Source of the DNA: Nannochloris sp. 'desiccata'
Taxonomy: Eukaryota; Chlorophyta; Trebouxiophyceae; Chlorellales; Chlorellaceae
NCBI GenBank assembly: GCA_019044685.2
Contig: JAGTXX020000004.1
Location: forward strand, 992,001-1,056,000
Length of the DNA: 64,000 bases
Direction of reading: 5' to 3'
Both the position numbers and the translations under genes were made by a program. This document shows, in pieces, positions 31,192 to 40,949 of this stretch. The notes beneath the pieces are model-generated. The model saw only the letters and a program-made list of their open reading frames with translations. It was not told where the DNA came from and ran no database searches. Position 1 is the stretch's first letter. Every line of letters begins with the position of its first letter.

Positions 31192-33744
31192 ATGAATATA
31201 GCAGTAGTAGGAGGGCATGCAGCCCTTTGGATATGGCTGTGGAGGAAACAAAATGAAAGAAGATTCATGTTCCGGAATGAAAAATATGATCAAGAAATAA
31301 TTTCATCTCCGCAAGCCAATAGCCATTTAGATACTGTTGCAACACTCTCTACATGTCTACCTGACTTCAAGTTATGTCCAATCCTTCCTAGCCCACTAAA
31401 ACAAACTCCATGTTCTTATATCGACGACCCGTTGCAGCTGGCTGCTGCTGCTACTCGTCTAGCAGCATTCACACGACTAGCATTAGATATTGAGCATCAC
31501 TCAACGCATACCTATTACGGTCAATCGTGCCTTATCCAGTTGTCCGATGGGTATGAAGATTATATCATTGACGCCATAGCTCTTCGTTCTGTGATTGTCA
31601 GTACACTAGGTCCCCTGTTTACCAACCCTAACATTTTAAAAGTAGTTCACGGTGGTGGCAGTGATGTGATATGGCTATTACGCGACTTTGGCATCCGTCT
31701 AATTAATATTTTCGATACTGAAAAGTGCTGTCAAGTTCTCAGCTACCCTCCCCAGCACCGCTCTCTCAAATTTTTATTATATAAATTCGTCGGTGTACAA
31801 GTAGATAAGACTCTACAGATGGCAGATTGGAGGCAACGGCCATTGTCTACAGAATTAATGGACTATGCTCGTAGTGATGTGCATTGGCTACTTTATATTG
31901 CAGACTGCCTAGGCAAAGAACTTTGTGTTGGCGATGATAAGAAGAAGAACCAATCCCAAATAGAAGACTCTGAAACGCTTTTGGGAAGAGCAGTGTATCG
32001 TTCTCAATCTCTTAGTTTAGTTGAATACTCGCCACCGTTGCCTAGAGTAGTTTCTTCAGCGGCCGCAGCTGGAATAATGAAGAATTATATTGCTACACTA
32101 CGAAGTAGCAGCGAGATGATGGCAACAGAGCAAACATCGACAGCAAATGGTATTACAACTGGTTCCTTAGATCCATATAATGATAATCAAATAAAAGAAA
32201 TAACAGAATTAAGTGTCCGCGTACATGCGCTATGTGTCTGGAGAGATACTGAGGCTAGAAAGATCGATGAAGGGGTCACATGTGTATTGCCAGATGACGT
32301 GGTGTTGACCGTTGCAGAGCAGCATTATGCTAATAAGATAAAAGGCATAGATGATTTGAGATCGCTGTTTGAGGAGAAGTACAATTTTAAGACTAAATAT
32401 TCAAATGCATGCATGTTTCCAGAGGTTGCAGTTGAAAATGCAGCACTAATAATCAAAGAAATGGACGCTGCTGGTGCTGGAGAACGTCCTTGGGCTCATC
32501 CTGACGTCCTGGCAGCGATGAAACCTGCAACATCGCTAGAAACAGCAGCAAAACGTCGACATGAAGACCCAGAAGCCTTTAAAGAGCGACTTGGTGAACG
32601 GTTTGGCGTTAAGAAACAAGTTTATGAAAATTGTAGAATGTTGAGTAAATCTGGAGAAATGCTGTGTTTTACAGATAAGAAACGGTTGTTATGGTACATT
32701 AGAAAAGGGCTTGCAGAGGAAGTTGATCCTGGAAAAGAACCTTTGACGGTCCGACTCACTTTTGATCATAAAGACGATGACCAAAGGGCAGGTGCACACG
32801 AGTTTTATAGTTCCAAGCGAAGTAATACGTGCGTTGCATGTGGATCAGGTAAACATTACTTACGTTATAGAGTTGTCCCAGTGTGTTACCGCCGTGCTTT
32901 GCCTGAGAGATTTAAAAGTCATAGAAGTCACGATGTTTTGTTGTTGTGTGTTGGGTGCCATGAAGTGGCACAAAGGGCATCTGAGCAGATGAAGAGGGAG
33001 ATTTCAAGCGAGTACGGGGTGCCTCTATTTCCTCGATTGGCTGTTGGTACCGGTGCCTTGGCTGTGAATGGTAGTAGCAGTGCTTGTGATGAAGAAAAAG
33101 AAGAGAAGGGCACCTCAAGCGATGCGGGCCTTACTACTAACACCACTACTGTTCCAACCCCCGAATCAATGCACCCTTTCTCTGTACGTAAAGCTGCTAT
33201 AGCTCTTGAGCGATTAGATACATCAACCCTACCTACCACACGAAGAGAAGAGCTAGAATTCATAATATCGACGTATGTACGTGCTGTAGAACCCTGGCTT
33301 GATGATGTCCCTTCGACAGCTCCATTTAATCAAGATGACCTATGGGCAGGGTTACTAAGTGGTATGAGTAAACCTACACGAAGAAAAGCTATTCGTCGAT
33401 GGATTGCTCAAGGTCATGAAGACAAATTACCCTTGGCATTGCTCCAAGAACTTCAAATGTCCGGCACCGAGGGGTGCAATTCAAGTATTGATATTAGAGA
33501 TGGTATGGGCCATTCATGGCACGGACAGCAAGTTGTTAAAGCTGCACTAGAGCAAGGTGGTGACGATGCATTATCAAAGTTATGTGCGAGATTTCGACAA
33601 GCATTTATCGAAGCGTTAAATCCAAAATATTTACCTGCTGGCTGGAAAGTGGATCATACTGCGCCTAGAACGTTTGGAGAGCATTCCATTTATAATGATG
33701 ATGGTGATGCAGATAAAGTAATCGTTAATGGAAATAGTCATTAA
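31192..33744 (+). CDS. RRP6L3: RRP6L3-type 3'-5' exoribonuclease
   Basis: Single-exon 850-residue protein. Residues 1-20 form a short hydrophobic, Trp-rich helix (AALWIWLW), possibly a membrane anchor. The DEDDy nuclease domain spans about 78-245: ALDIEHHS (Asp99, Glu101), VVHGGGSDVIWLLRDFG, ADWRQRPL and YARSDVHWLLYIADC with the final Tyr and Asp. An HRDC-like stretch follows (VRVHALCVWRDTEARK). A Cys/His-rich segment comes next (CVACGSGKHYLRYRVVP, SHRSHDVLLLCVGCHE), probably zinc-binding. Nuclease plus this Cys/His segment is what distinguishes plant RRP6-like 3 and animal EXD2 from exosomal RRP6. It probably trims RNA (or DNA, as suggested for EXD2), perhaps at an organelle membrane. Confidence 0.85.
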   Translation: MNIAVVGGHAALWIWLWRKQNERRFMFRNEKYDQEIISSPQANSHLDTVATLSTCLPDFKLCPILPSPLKQTPCSYIDDPLQLAAAATRLAAFTRLALDIEHHSTHTYYGQSCLIQLSDGYEDYIIDAIALRSVIVSTLGPLFTNPNILKVVHGGGSDVIWLLRDFGIRLINIFDTEKCCQVLSYPPQHRSLKFLLYKFVGVQVDKTLQMADWRQRPLSTELMDYARSDVHWLLYIADCLGKELCVGDDKKKNQSQIEDSETLLGRAVYRSQSLSLVEYSPPLPRVVSSAAAAGIMKNYIATLRSSSEMMATEQTSTANGITTGSLDPYNDNQIKEITELSVRVHALCVWRDTEARKIDEGVTCVLPDDVVLTVAEQHYANKIKGIDDLRSLFEEKYNFKTKYSNACMFPEVAVENAALIIKEMDAAGAGERPWAHPDVLAAMKPATSLETAAKRRHEDPEAFKERLGERFGVKKQVYENCRMLSKSGEMLCFTDKKRLLWYIRKGLAEEVDPGKEPLTVRLTFDHKDDDQRAGAHEFYSSKRSNTCVACGSGKHYLRYRVVPVCYRRALPERFKSHRSHDVLLLCVGCHEVAQRASEQMKREISSEYGVPLFPRLAVGTGALAVNGSSSACDEEKEEKGTSSDAGLTTNTTTVPTPESMHPFSVRKAAIALERLDTSTLPTTRREELEFIISTYVRAVEPWLDDVPSTAPFNQDDLWAGLLSGMSKPTRRKAIRRWIAQGHEDKLPLALLQELQMSGTEGCNSSIDIRDGMGHSWHGQQVVKAALEQGGDDALSKLCARFRQAFIEALNPKYLPAGWKVDHTAPRTFGEHSIYNDDGDADKVIVNGNSH

Positions 33745-33975
33745 CTGAATGGGAATAGAGGCAAGCGGGTAGTGAATCTGCCGAAGAGTTTAAGCAGTAA
33801 TGTCGATGAAGGAAGGACTAATGAAAGCAAGTAAGAATTTCTTGTTTGCAAATAAACAAATAGTTGATGTTTGAAATTAAAATTTTGTATAACTCTTCAA
33901 TGGAGTGGAAAAGAATGAAAGAAAGATTTCTACAGAAAAGGATAAAACAGAATTCTCCTTCTTTTTTCCATCTTA

Positions 33976-35248
33976 TTAAACTTCCACAACGCCTGCTGCT
34001 TCGTGTTCAAGCGTCAATGCCGCAGTATCAACCTTTTCAGCCCATCCATTCAATTTCGCTTTCAATCCTTCTATTTGAGGCATAGTTAATACTCGGGGAG
34101 CTACCCAAGATACTTCTACAATACCATCAACCTGATCAATGGCGCCTTCAATCAAATGAAGCGCCAAAGCTTTCATTAATAAAAACTCAACCCCATCCAT
34201 AGGAAGCTTAGTGCGATCAGCGATCGCAGATAAGGGAATACGACGAGAATCCGCAGGTAAACTGTTGACAAGCTCCATAAGACTGAGTACCGTGATTTTT
34301 TCTCTTAATTTCCGTTCATGAGAAACAAGAGCAGGCTGGGAGTTGAGGACTTTGGCGTGTTGGGTGCAGAGGGCGTCGTAGCGATGGATATCGCCAGAGT
34401 TGAAGCATTCAAGTAGTTCGTGAAGCCACGCGTAGGAAGAGCTTTGAAGAGCATTCATCTGTAAAGAAAGAAGAGAAAGGAGCGGAGATCAGATTTGAAA
34501 AATAAAAAAGTTGTACAGCAGCAAATGAACAATCTCATTGTTTAATCCAAAATCTAAAACCTACAATGGGATGTAATAGCAGTTCTCCGAAGTTGTATAC
34601 ATCTTCTCCCAATAGGGCAGCTAAGGACACATCCACAGCCAAAGTCAACCGGAAGTCGCCAGGCAGAGCGTCTTGAGAAACAAACGCAAGGTAAAGCAAA
34701 GCAGAACGGTAAAATGCAGCGAATTCCTTCTGTTCTTTATGATATTGCATTGCTACATAGTGCACTGCAGCCGAGACCTGAGGGTCTACATCAGTTAAAG
34801 TCTCGAGAGAAGTGGCGCCTTCAAGCATAAGACTCTTGCACTTGCCAGCAGCTCCAAGAACGAGCTTGTACTGAGCGATTTGCATTTTAAGGTAGAGAAT
34901 AGATTCTTCAGTATCTGTTTGCTTAGAAGCCTCCAGGCTGTCGATCACGTTTGTCAAGAAAGTCATTCCTTCTTGAGGGGACGCCATCTGCTTCGAGGCG
35001 GCAACAGCAAAGAAGGCCAGCTTAAGAAGGTTGATTTTATGGGCAAAGCCAGCGATAAAGTTGTTGTAGAGATCGACTAAGAAACCGTCGGAGGCAAATG
35101 AGGGATCGTCAATCGCTGCTTCGAGGCGTAGAGTTAATTGATGCCATAACTTGTTGTTATAGAGCTCTCCAAACTCAGCCAGCACCGCAGCGCGTTCCGG
35201 GTGCTTCCCAGCAGCGGACTCGACCCACTGCATGTGTTTATCTGACAT
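33976..35248 (-). CDS. RPN9: 26S proteasome lid subunit RPN9 (PSMD13), two exons
   Basis: Exon 1 is 35248-34565 and exon 2 is 34458-33976; they join in phase 0 across a 106-nt intron to give 388 residues, close to the usual 376-393. Characteristic segments are LAEFGELYNNKLWHQLTLRLE, LYLKMQIAQYKLVLG and YNFGELLLHPIMNAL, then a C-terminal PCI winged-helix region (LSAIADRTKLPMDGVEFLLMKALALHLIEGAIDQVDG). RPN9 is a PCI-domain scaffold of the 19S regulatory lid. The donor is GTAGGT, slightly off consensus. Stop is TAA. Confidence 0.93.
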
Positions 35249-36165
35249 GTTGTGATGATTGCCTTACGATCAGCTAAGTGATCAGTTAATTTTCTAAAAA
35301 ATGCGAAGAGCAAGATCGGATGGGTATTTGTGCAGCTTTAGTATTAGTAACGATAAGACAGTTTTGATTATACTTAAGTAATGTAGATATGGACCTGCCG
35401 GTGCATGTTGCGTTGCTTTAGAAACATTTGCTCCTGCTGTGTCTCAACTGCCCGACGTGCTCAAACACATGGCTGTTTGGAAACAGTGGGAAACACTCTT
35501 GGAAACTCTGGGAAACGGGCAGGATCTTCCTTAAGTTTGTTCTATATTAGTTTAGTACTTCTGGGAAACACAGCGGACCCTTGGAAAACAGGCGATGCCC
35601 CCTCTCAGACCTTTTTCATGGCCGTGATCTTCACCGCCATGATCGAGACCAGACTTCCAACTATGTAATACCCTACGGCTTGATCTGCCACCCCAAAAGA
35701 TAGAGATATGATACATATCGCGATGTATCGCCCAGAGAGGGGTCTTTGGCTTCACAGGCCGATCTGCAACACCTTGCTCGGGCAGCCTTTGGCGCCTTTG
35801 CAACCTCTCTGCCCGCTCTCTGCAGCAGAATAATTAATTCTTGTTTTATCCTGACACCCTTGATATCAGGTATCGGAGCAGTTTGGAGAAAGTGAAGGGC
35901 TGCCGCCATCCAGCCCCTTCTCTGCCCAGTGGGGGGCCTGCCCACCTGCGGAACGGCCCCTGCAGCGAACAGCAATGCAGGAAATAGTGAAGGGCAATAA
36001 ATTAAATAATTGTACTATTTAATATCCTTTTTTAAATGAAACAGTTGCCAGGAAATGAAATGGAAAGTAAAACTATATGAAATTCTTCGCATTATATAAC
36101 TACATCAGCTACAAAGAGGCCAAGCCGTAACAAAATTAAGCAACAGAAATGAGTTTGACGCCAAA
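35249..36165. other. Anonymous gene-free stretch with GC-rich patch
   Basis: 917 bp with no supportable gene. 35249-35400 is ordinary AT-rich promoter-like DNA upstream of RPN9. About 35400-35990 is clearly richer in G and C, has short TGGGAAAC-type direct repeats at 35485-35580, an inverted pair GAAGGGCTG/CAGCCCCTTC near 35896-35922, and only short ORFs without domain features. It could be a degenerate mobile element. 35990-36165 is AT-rich again. Confidence 0.4.
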
Positions 36166-38311
36166 TCAAAACAGGTTAAAGTATTTTTTCGGTTTACTCT
36201 TGGCTTTTTCCGCCAGCTCCGCAGCAGATTTGTCAGCGTCACGCTTCCTCTTCATCAGTATTCGTTTAGCAGCCCATATATGGCCTGGAGATGGCAACGT
36301 CACCACTTCTTCCTCGTCAACACCATACACCTCCAAAGGCAGATCACGTGCCAGAGTAGAATAAGGCCGCAACGCCAGCAAATTATACTTGACCATGGAT
36401 AACAGAATTTTCTTGCCTGTTTTACCATCTCCTTTTCCCAAATCCTTCGCGAGCTCATTTCGGAGCACAGCATGGTGCGGCGCTGTGGTAATGCGCTGCA
36501 GCACCGTCGCCCATTGACCTTCAGTCCATTCAGGGAGCTCATCGCGCTTTGGTATTATTTCTGGGTCGAAACCTTGTTCAATTGCAGAACGTGAGTTTGC
36601 AACAACAATATCTAATGCATCTTTCCAACTTCCCAATTCCCTAGCTGCCCCAACACACTGCTTCAGCATTCAAATATTCCCGCCACACCGCTCGTAAATG
36701 GCCTGCCACTGTTCTACTGCCCCACCTGGCACCGCTATTGGTTCCGAAGGGTCATTGATTATACCAGGCCATGTTACCACAGGAGCAGCAACGTCAGGAG
36801 CAGCGACAAAGAGAGGATCAATAGTAGCACCCACAGCAGTGCCATACACAAATTCCCGAGCTTCCTCTTCCGTCACATCCCCAAGGACATGGATCCTGAA
36901 GTTGTTCGTAGCCACTCCCTCTGCAAAAGCATATTGAAATCAAAATTACTTTGATGGTACGGCAGTATATATATGAATTTAACCAAGAAATCACTTACTT
37001 ACTTTTAGCCAGCTAGCCAGAAAATAATCTGAGGTGGCCAAGATGACGTGCACTAGGTTTGCCTCTTTTGAGATGGCAACTACAAAGTCAAGCATTGTTT
37101 TTAGCTTTGGCTGGGAGGGACCCGGCTCCGTCCAGTCCATCAGGTTATTCGCTTCATCTGCGAGTGGAATATTTTAGGGATAAATTAATACAAGGAAAAC
37201 ACAGCATCAATTTGCTTTAAACAAGCGGTGAAACAAAATCCAAAATTTTCCAACTACCCTACCTATTACTATCACAGGCTTTCTGGGAAGCGATGCAATA
37301 GATTTAAACAAAATCTTCAACTTTTTTATGGTCTCAGTCAAATTTTTTTCGTCCTTCTTAAACAATTTTGCCAACTCTCCCAAATCAAATAAGACGTTGC
37401 CTACTGGCGTCTTTACCCCAGCAACCATGGAAACTTGTTCAAGAATCCCTTGAACCAAATCTGGGAATTTGGACAAGTTTAATAGATTATCTTGGGAGGC
37501 AACTTCATCGACAAGGGCCTTGGAGATCGCTTCTGGCCCATTAACCCGGACTAGGCGGCTGTTGATGAAAATGACCGGAGGAGGATCCTGCCCCAGACCC
37601 AACCGATCAACCATCTCTTTCAAAAATCTCTGCAACGAATGACAAGATAGAAAACTTTGAAAATACTTGTATTTTAATGAGTCTAGCAAAGTGGGTGCAA
37701 CTGCGAGAATTCTTCAAACATTTGCAAAAAAGAAAAAGGCTGATCTTACCGACTTGCCACAGCTTGGAGGCCCAACCAACACAGCGATGACGCCGGGGAT
37801 GCCCTTCAGGTTCTTGTCGAAAACCTTCTGCTCATTACTCCTGTTGAAAAATGGAATCTCCGCTTTCCATTTACTACTTTTCCTTCTATCGTCACTACCG
37901 CCATCAGCATTACCACTAAGAGAATAAAGTAAAGCACCGGCACCTAAAACGCCTAGAGGCCCCAAGGTCAGTGCATATTTAGAGAAGGAAGGGCGGAATT
38001 TCCAAGAGGAGAAAACGGAGGAGGAAGAAGAAGAAGCAGAGCTAGATGCTCCTGTTGTTGACGGCGATGGAGGTTTGGGCGTGGCAGCAGGGGTAGCTTT
38101 GGCGTCAGGAGAGAGCTCAGCCTTGTGTTGGTTTCGGACAAACTCAGATGTTTCATTAGTCTGTTTGGGAGAGAATAGGATGGGATGCAGTGTAGTTAGT
38201 TGCTGAGAGAAGGATGTAAAATAGATATTAGATTCAAGTTGGGGTTGGGGTAAGACAGACTGGTGTTTTGTGAAGCACAGCACAGGCTGTTGTGAGCACA
38301 AAAGTGGGCAT
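36166..38311 (-). pseudogene. P-loop ATPase (archaeal-ATPase-like) gene with in-frame TGA
   Basis: Five predicted exons: 38311-38261 (tentative), 38160-37750, 37629-37263, 37157-37003 and 36918-36166. The spliced reading has a Ser-rich leader, one hydrophobic helix (YALTLGPLGVLGAGALLY), Walker A across an intron (VLVGPPSCGKS, then RFLKEMVDRL), Walker B (PVIVI, then DEANNLMDW), a sensor-like VHVILATSDYF, and a C-terminal helical region ending in a Lys-rich tail. It resembles the archaeal-type ATPase_2/STAND-like P-loop NTPases found in some algae. A TGA at 36672-36670 interrupts the frame within YERCGGNI*MLKQC, after which the frame stays open for 167 codons. Possible explanations are pseudogene, readthrough, or sequence error. 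Function unknown. Confidence 0.65.
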
Positions 38312-38637
38312 TGCCGTAGCCTTCTTGATCACCGAGCATTTTAGGACTCGGCAGCTAAGATACTTTTGATACACCAGTATAGGTACTTAGGATGACCAGC
38401 CCAAATGGCAAGTAATGAACCAGGAAGTGAGTAAAACTAGCAACGAACGGAACTGCCTCGAAAATGAGGAATTCTTAAATTACTTACAATGATTGTACTT
38501 TAATCAAAAGTTATCTTTGCCGGAAAATCATGACAAAGAGCACGGAAAGTAAATATAAATGTGTGTACATATCAAAAGATGAAGAAAAAAATCAAAGAAA
38601 AGCTAAATAAGTCCCGACAGTAATCTCCAAACGTTTT
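38312..38637. other. Intergenic region downstream of ABCG fragment
   Basis: About 326 bp between the ATPase gene 5' end and the ABCG remnant. No gene recognised. Presumed to include the ATPase promoter. Confidence 0.35.
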
Positions 38638-38845
38638 CTAACGCTTGATAGTTGTCTTGTACGCTAAAGCCAACCATGCCAAGGTCAGAAATACCGCAGG
38701 AAAGATCAATTGCATCGCTACAAATGCCCACGCAGGCATATAATTAATTGCATAGTATTCCGTGACAGTCTGCCCTTGAATTAATTCTACATCTCGATCA
38801 CCAGAAAAGAAATTCTTGATCTGAGCAGACACAGCCCAATACGTT
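38638..38845 (-). pseudogene. ABCG transporter C-terminal fragment (copy 1)
   Basis: Encodes about the last 69 residues of an ABCG half-transporter, from TYWAVSAQIKNFFSGDRD through QTVTEYYAINYMPAW to LTLAWLALAYKTTIKR and a TAG stop. It is highly similar to the end of the intact transporter at 40950-42967, with mostly conservative changes. No ATP-binding domain lies upstream on this strand, so it is a truncated duplicate. Confidence 0.85.
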
Positions 38846-38899
38846 AAACTCTACATCTCTGTCGCCAGAAAAAAAGTTCTTGACCTGAGCAGAAACAGC
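38846..38899 (-). pseudogene. ABCG transporter fragment (copy 2), tandem
   Basis: Encodes AVSAQVKNFFSGDRDVEF, a second copy of the segment that opens the neighbouring fragment. It is fused directly to it, with synonymous and conservative differences. Together with the intact gene this makes three versions of the same segment in 4 kb. Confidence 0.75.
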
Positions 38900-39703
38900 G
38901 TGAAGTACAGCATGCAGTGAGCTCGGGTTAAATTATGCACGTTTCGATTCTTAAATATCGGCCTAAATGGAAACTCTGCAAAAATGTGGTCTGCAGTTCA
39001 AAATTTGAACTGTTAAATCCAAAACATTGTGTTTCTTTAGGGTTTTTTACTTACAGAAGTGTTTTTAGAAGCTCGTATAAGTATTAAATACATCTACAAA
39101 GGCGGCAGCATCTACCGGTAAGCATACTCTTTTCCCTCCTCTTGATCACGTATTGGCATTGAGCGAGCGGCAACACAAGTTGAACCCTAGCCACCTTTCC
39201 ACACATTCTGCGCCATCCACTGTATGCCTGTGCGCTATTAGGGGTCAGTAAAAGCTTCAAATCTAAGTAGCAACTGAAATCTGAGACCCTCAGTTCTCAA
39301 TGCTTCTCATTGATCTTTGAGCGTCCCCAACCACTCTGACACCTCCTGCTAACTCTTCGCAAGCAGATCAAAACCATCAAGACACAGTGCAGCAGAAAGG
39401 TAGTGGGAGGGGCTTGGTGCCGCTGGTCAAGCCAATTTTGAACCATTGTTAGCAACCATTGAAATTAACAATGCTGAGCAAGGCCGTTGCAGCAAATTTT
39501 CAGATTTTGTTATTTCTTTCAAGCCTCGTACTACAAGTAGTAGATCGCATCAAACCAAACATAGCACATCAGTCTAACCTAATACCTTCTACTATACTTT
39601 CTATATTTCTGCAGGCCTGCAAGTACATACTCGGCTTCATAGTCTCCTCCTTCTTCCGCTCTTCAACTTGCCGACGACTTGCTGTTCAATCTCTGCTGTT
39701 GAG
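38900..39703. other. Gene-free region upstream of GIY-YIG-like gene
   Basis: 804 bp without a supported coding exon. It contains a perfect 19-nt palindrome CAGTTCAAA-A-TTTGAACTG at 38994-39012. A pyrimidine-rich stretch ending TTTCTGCAG at about 39607-39615 could be the acceptor of a 5' UTR intron for the next gene. Confidence 0.4.
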
Positions 39704-40571
39704 ATGGATTCAACGGAGAAAGAACAGTTAGAATTACAACTTTTCGGCAGTTTATCTGCGCTCAACGAAGCTGAAGAACACATGCGTGCTTCTGATGCTC
39801 TTCTCAACCAACAACCTTCTATTGACAGCAATGTCGCAATTCCTCGAACCGCTGCCAATGCCAGGCCACCTCTGCCTCTCAAGTTCAACCGCCAATCTAG
39901 TAACACTGCACCGCAAGAAGACAATGAAGGGCTTGTGGAAGACTTTGTACAGCGCAAAAGAAAGCATTCTGCTCCTGCTCAACCTTTGGGAAGTAGAAGC
40001 TGCGAATAATAACAAAAAGTTACTCGCAGCTATCTTCGCAGCAGACCTGGATGGCACTGCAAAGAAGAGCCACAGCCACTGCTTCAGGCGCTCGGGGAAA
40101 ACGGGTGACTGTATCGTCTACGGCATACTCCTGAAGCCAGCAGGCGCCAGCAGCGATGAACCACCTCGCCTGTATATCGGAATGTCCACGAAAGGTGAAT
40201 TTGAGCGCGAAGAAAGGCACCTTTCAGCAGCCAGTGGCACTAGCGACCAGTATGTTCATGACTCCATGAAGCTCTGTGGTAAAGGAAATTACAATTTCTT
40301 TATTATTGCGGATGGCCTTTGTGTGGAAGATGCATGTGCGTTAGAAGCAGTGCTCATTGCAGCATGTGGCGCTCACCTTCACAAGGTGGCTGGCTTTAAG
40401 AATGCATACAACATTCGCAGAGGAAGGAAGAGGGTGGGCAAATATCTTGTCGTGCAGGAGATGCTTACCATGCTTAACTCCGTGAAAGAACTTGGAATGG
40501 AAACCAGGTACGCGGCCAGACGCGTTCTTACAGCCAGAGAGATAGAATTAAACTTGAGTGAATTAATTTAG
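39704..40571 (+). CDS. GIY-YIG-nuclease-like protein, two exons
   Basis: Exon 1 is 39704-39992 (MDSTEKEQLELQLFGSL...) and exon 2 is 40030-40571. A 37-nt intron (GTAGAA...CTCGCAG) keeps the phase and gives 276 residues. A second acceptor 12 nt on (TTCGCAG) would also keep the frame. The second half contains DCIVYGILL and, after a spacer, RLYIGMSTKGEFEREERH, matching the two strands of a GIY-YIG fold. A later ALEAVLIAA (candidate metal-binding Glu) and NIRRGRKRVGK follow. The N-terminal part is polar and coiled. GIY-YIG enzymes cut DNA in repair, restriction or homing. No HNH or transposase part is visible. Stop is TAG. Confidence 0.65.
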
Positions 40572-40949
40572 TCGATTTAACATTTTTAAAATCCTTGTGT
40601 AAATATTTCCTGCTCTTAAACAGGTCCAAACAAACAACGTTTGTGAGGTTTACAAGTTGCAAGCACACGCGCAGCAAGTTAATAAACAAAGTAATTGCAC
40701 CTTCTCATTGTCCTAGAAACGCCTAGTGGGATTCTGTTTCCCTTCGAAAAACGACTGCCTTTATTATTAACTTAATTAACTTGTTTTTTTAATTTACTTA
40801 TTGGGCTTTACAGTGAGGGCGTTACATTTGCAGCGTTGATAAGTTGCATATAAATGATAAAATACACAGTTAAAAATGTTTCTGCTCTTGTTAAAGGAGC
40901 TTAAAATTTTTCCACATTCCCACCGCCACCACGTCCTCGCCAAAATCTT
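40572..40949. other. Convergent intergenic region
   Basis: 378 bp between the 3' ends of the GIY-YIG-like and ABCG genes, very AT-rich. Presumed 3' UTRs and polyadenylation sites. No gene recognised. Confidence 0.4.

Noticed and set aside
35405..35975. Short ORFs of 83-100 codons in the GC-rich patch
   Set aside because: No domain, no start context, overlapping on both strands. Treated as non-coding.
36625..36672. 48-nt intron removing the TGA of the ATPase gene
   Set aside because: Phase and length are possible, but the donor GTGTGG is weak and splicing would delete the conserved GGN motif region.
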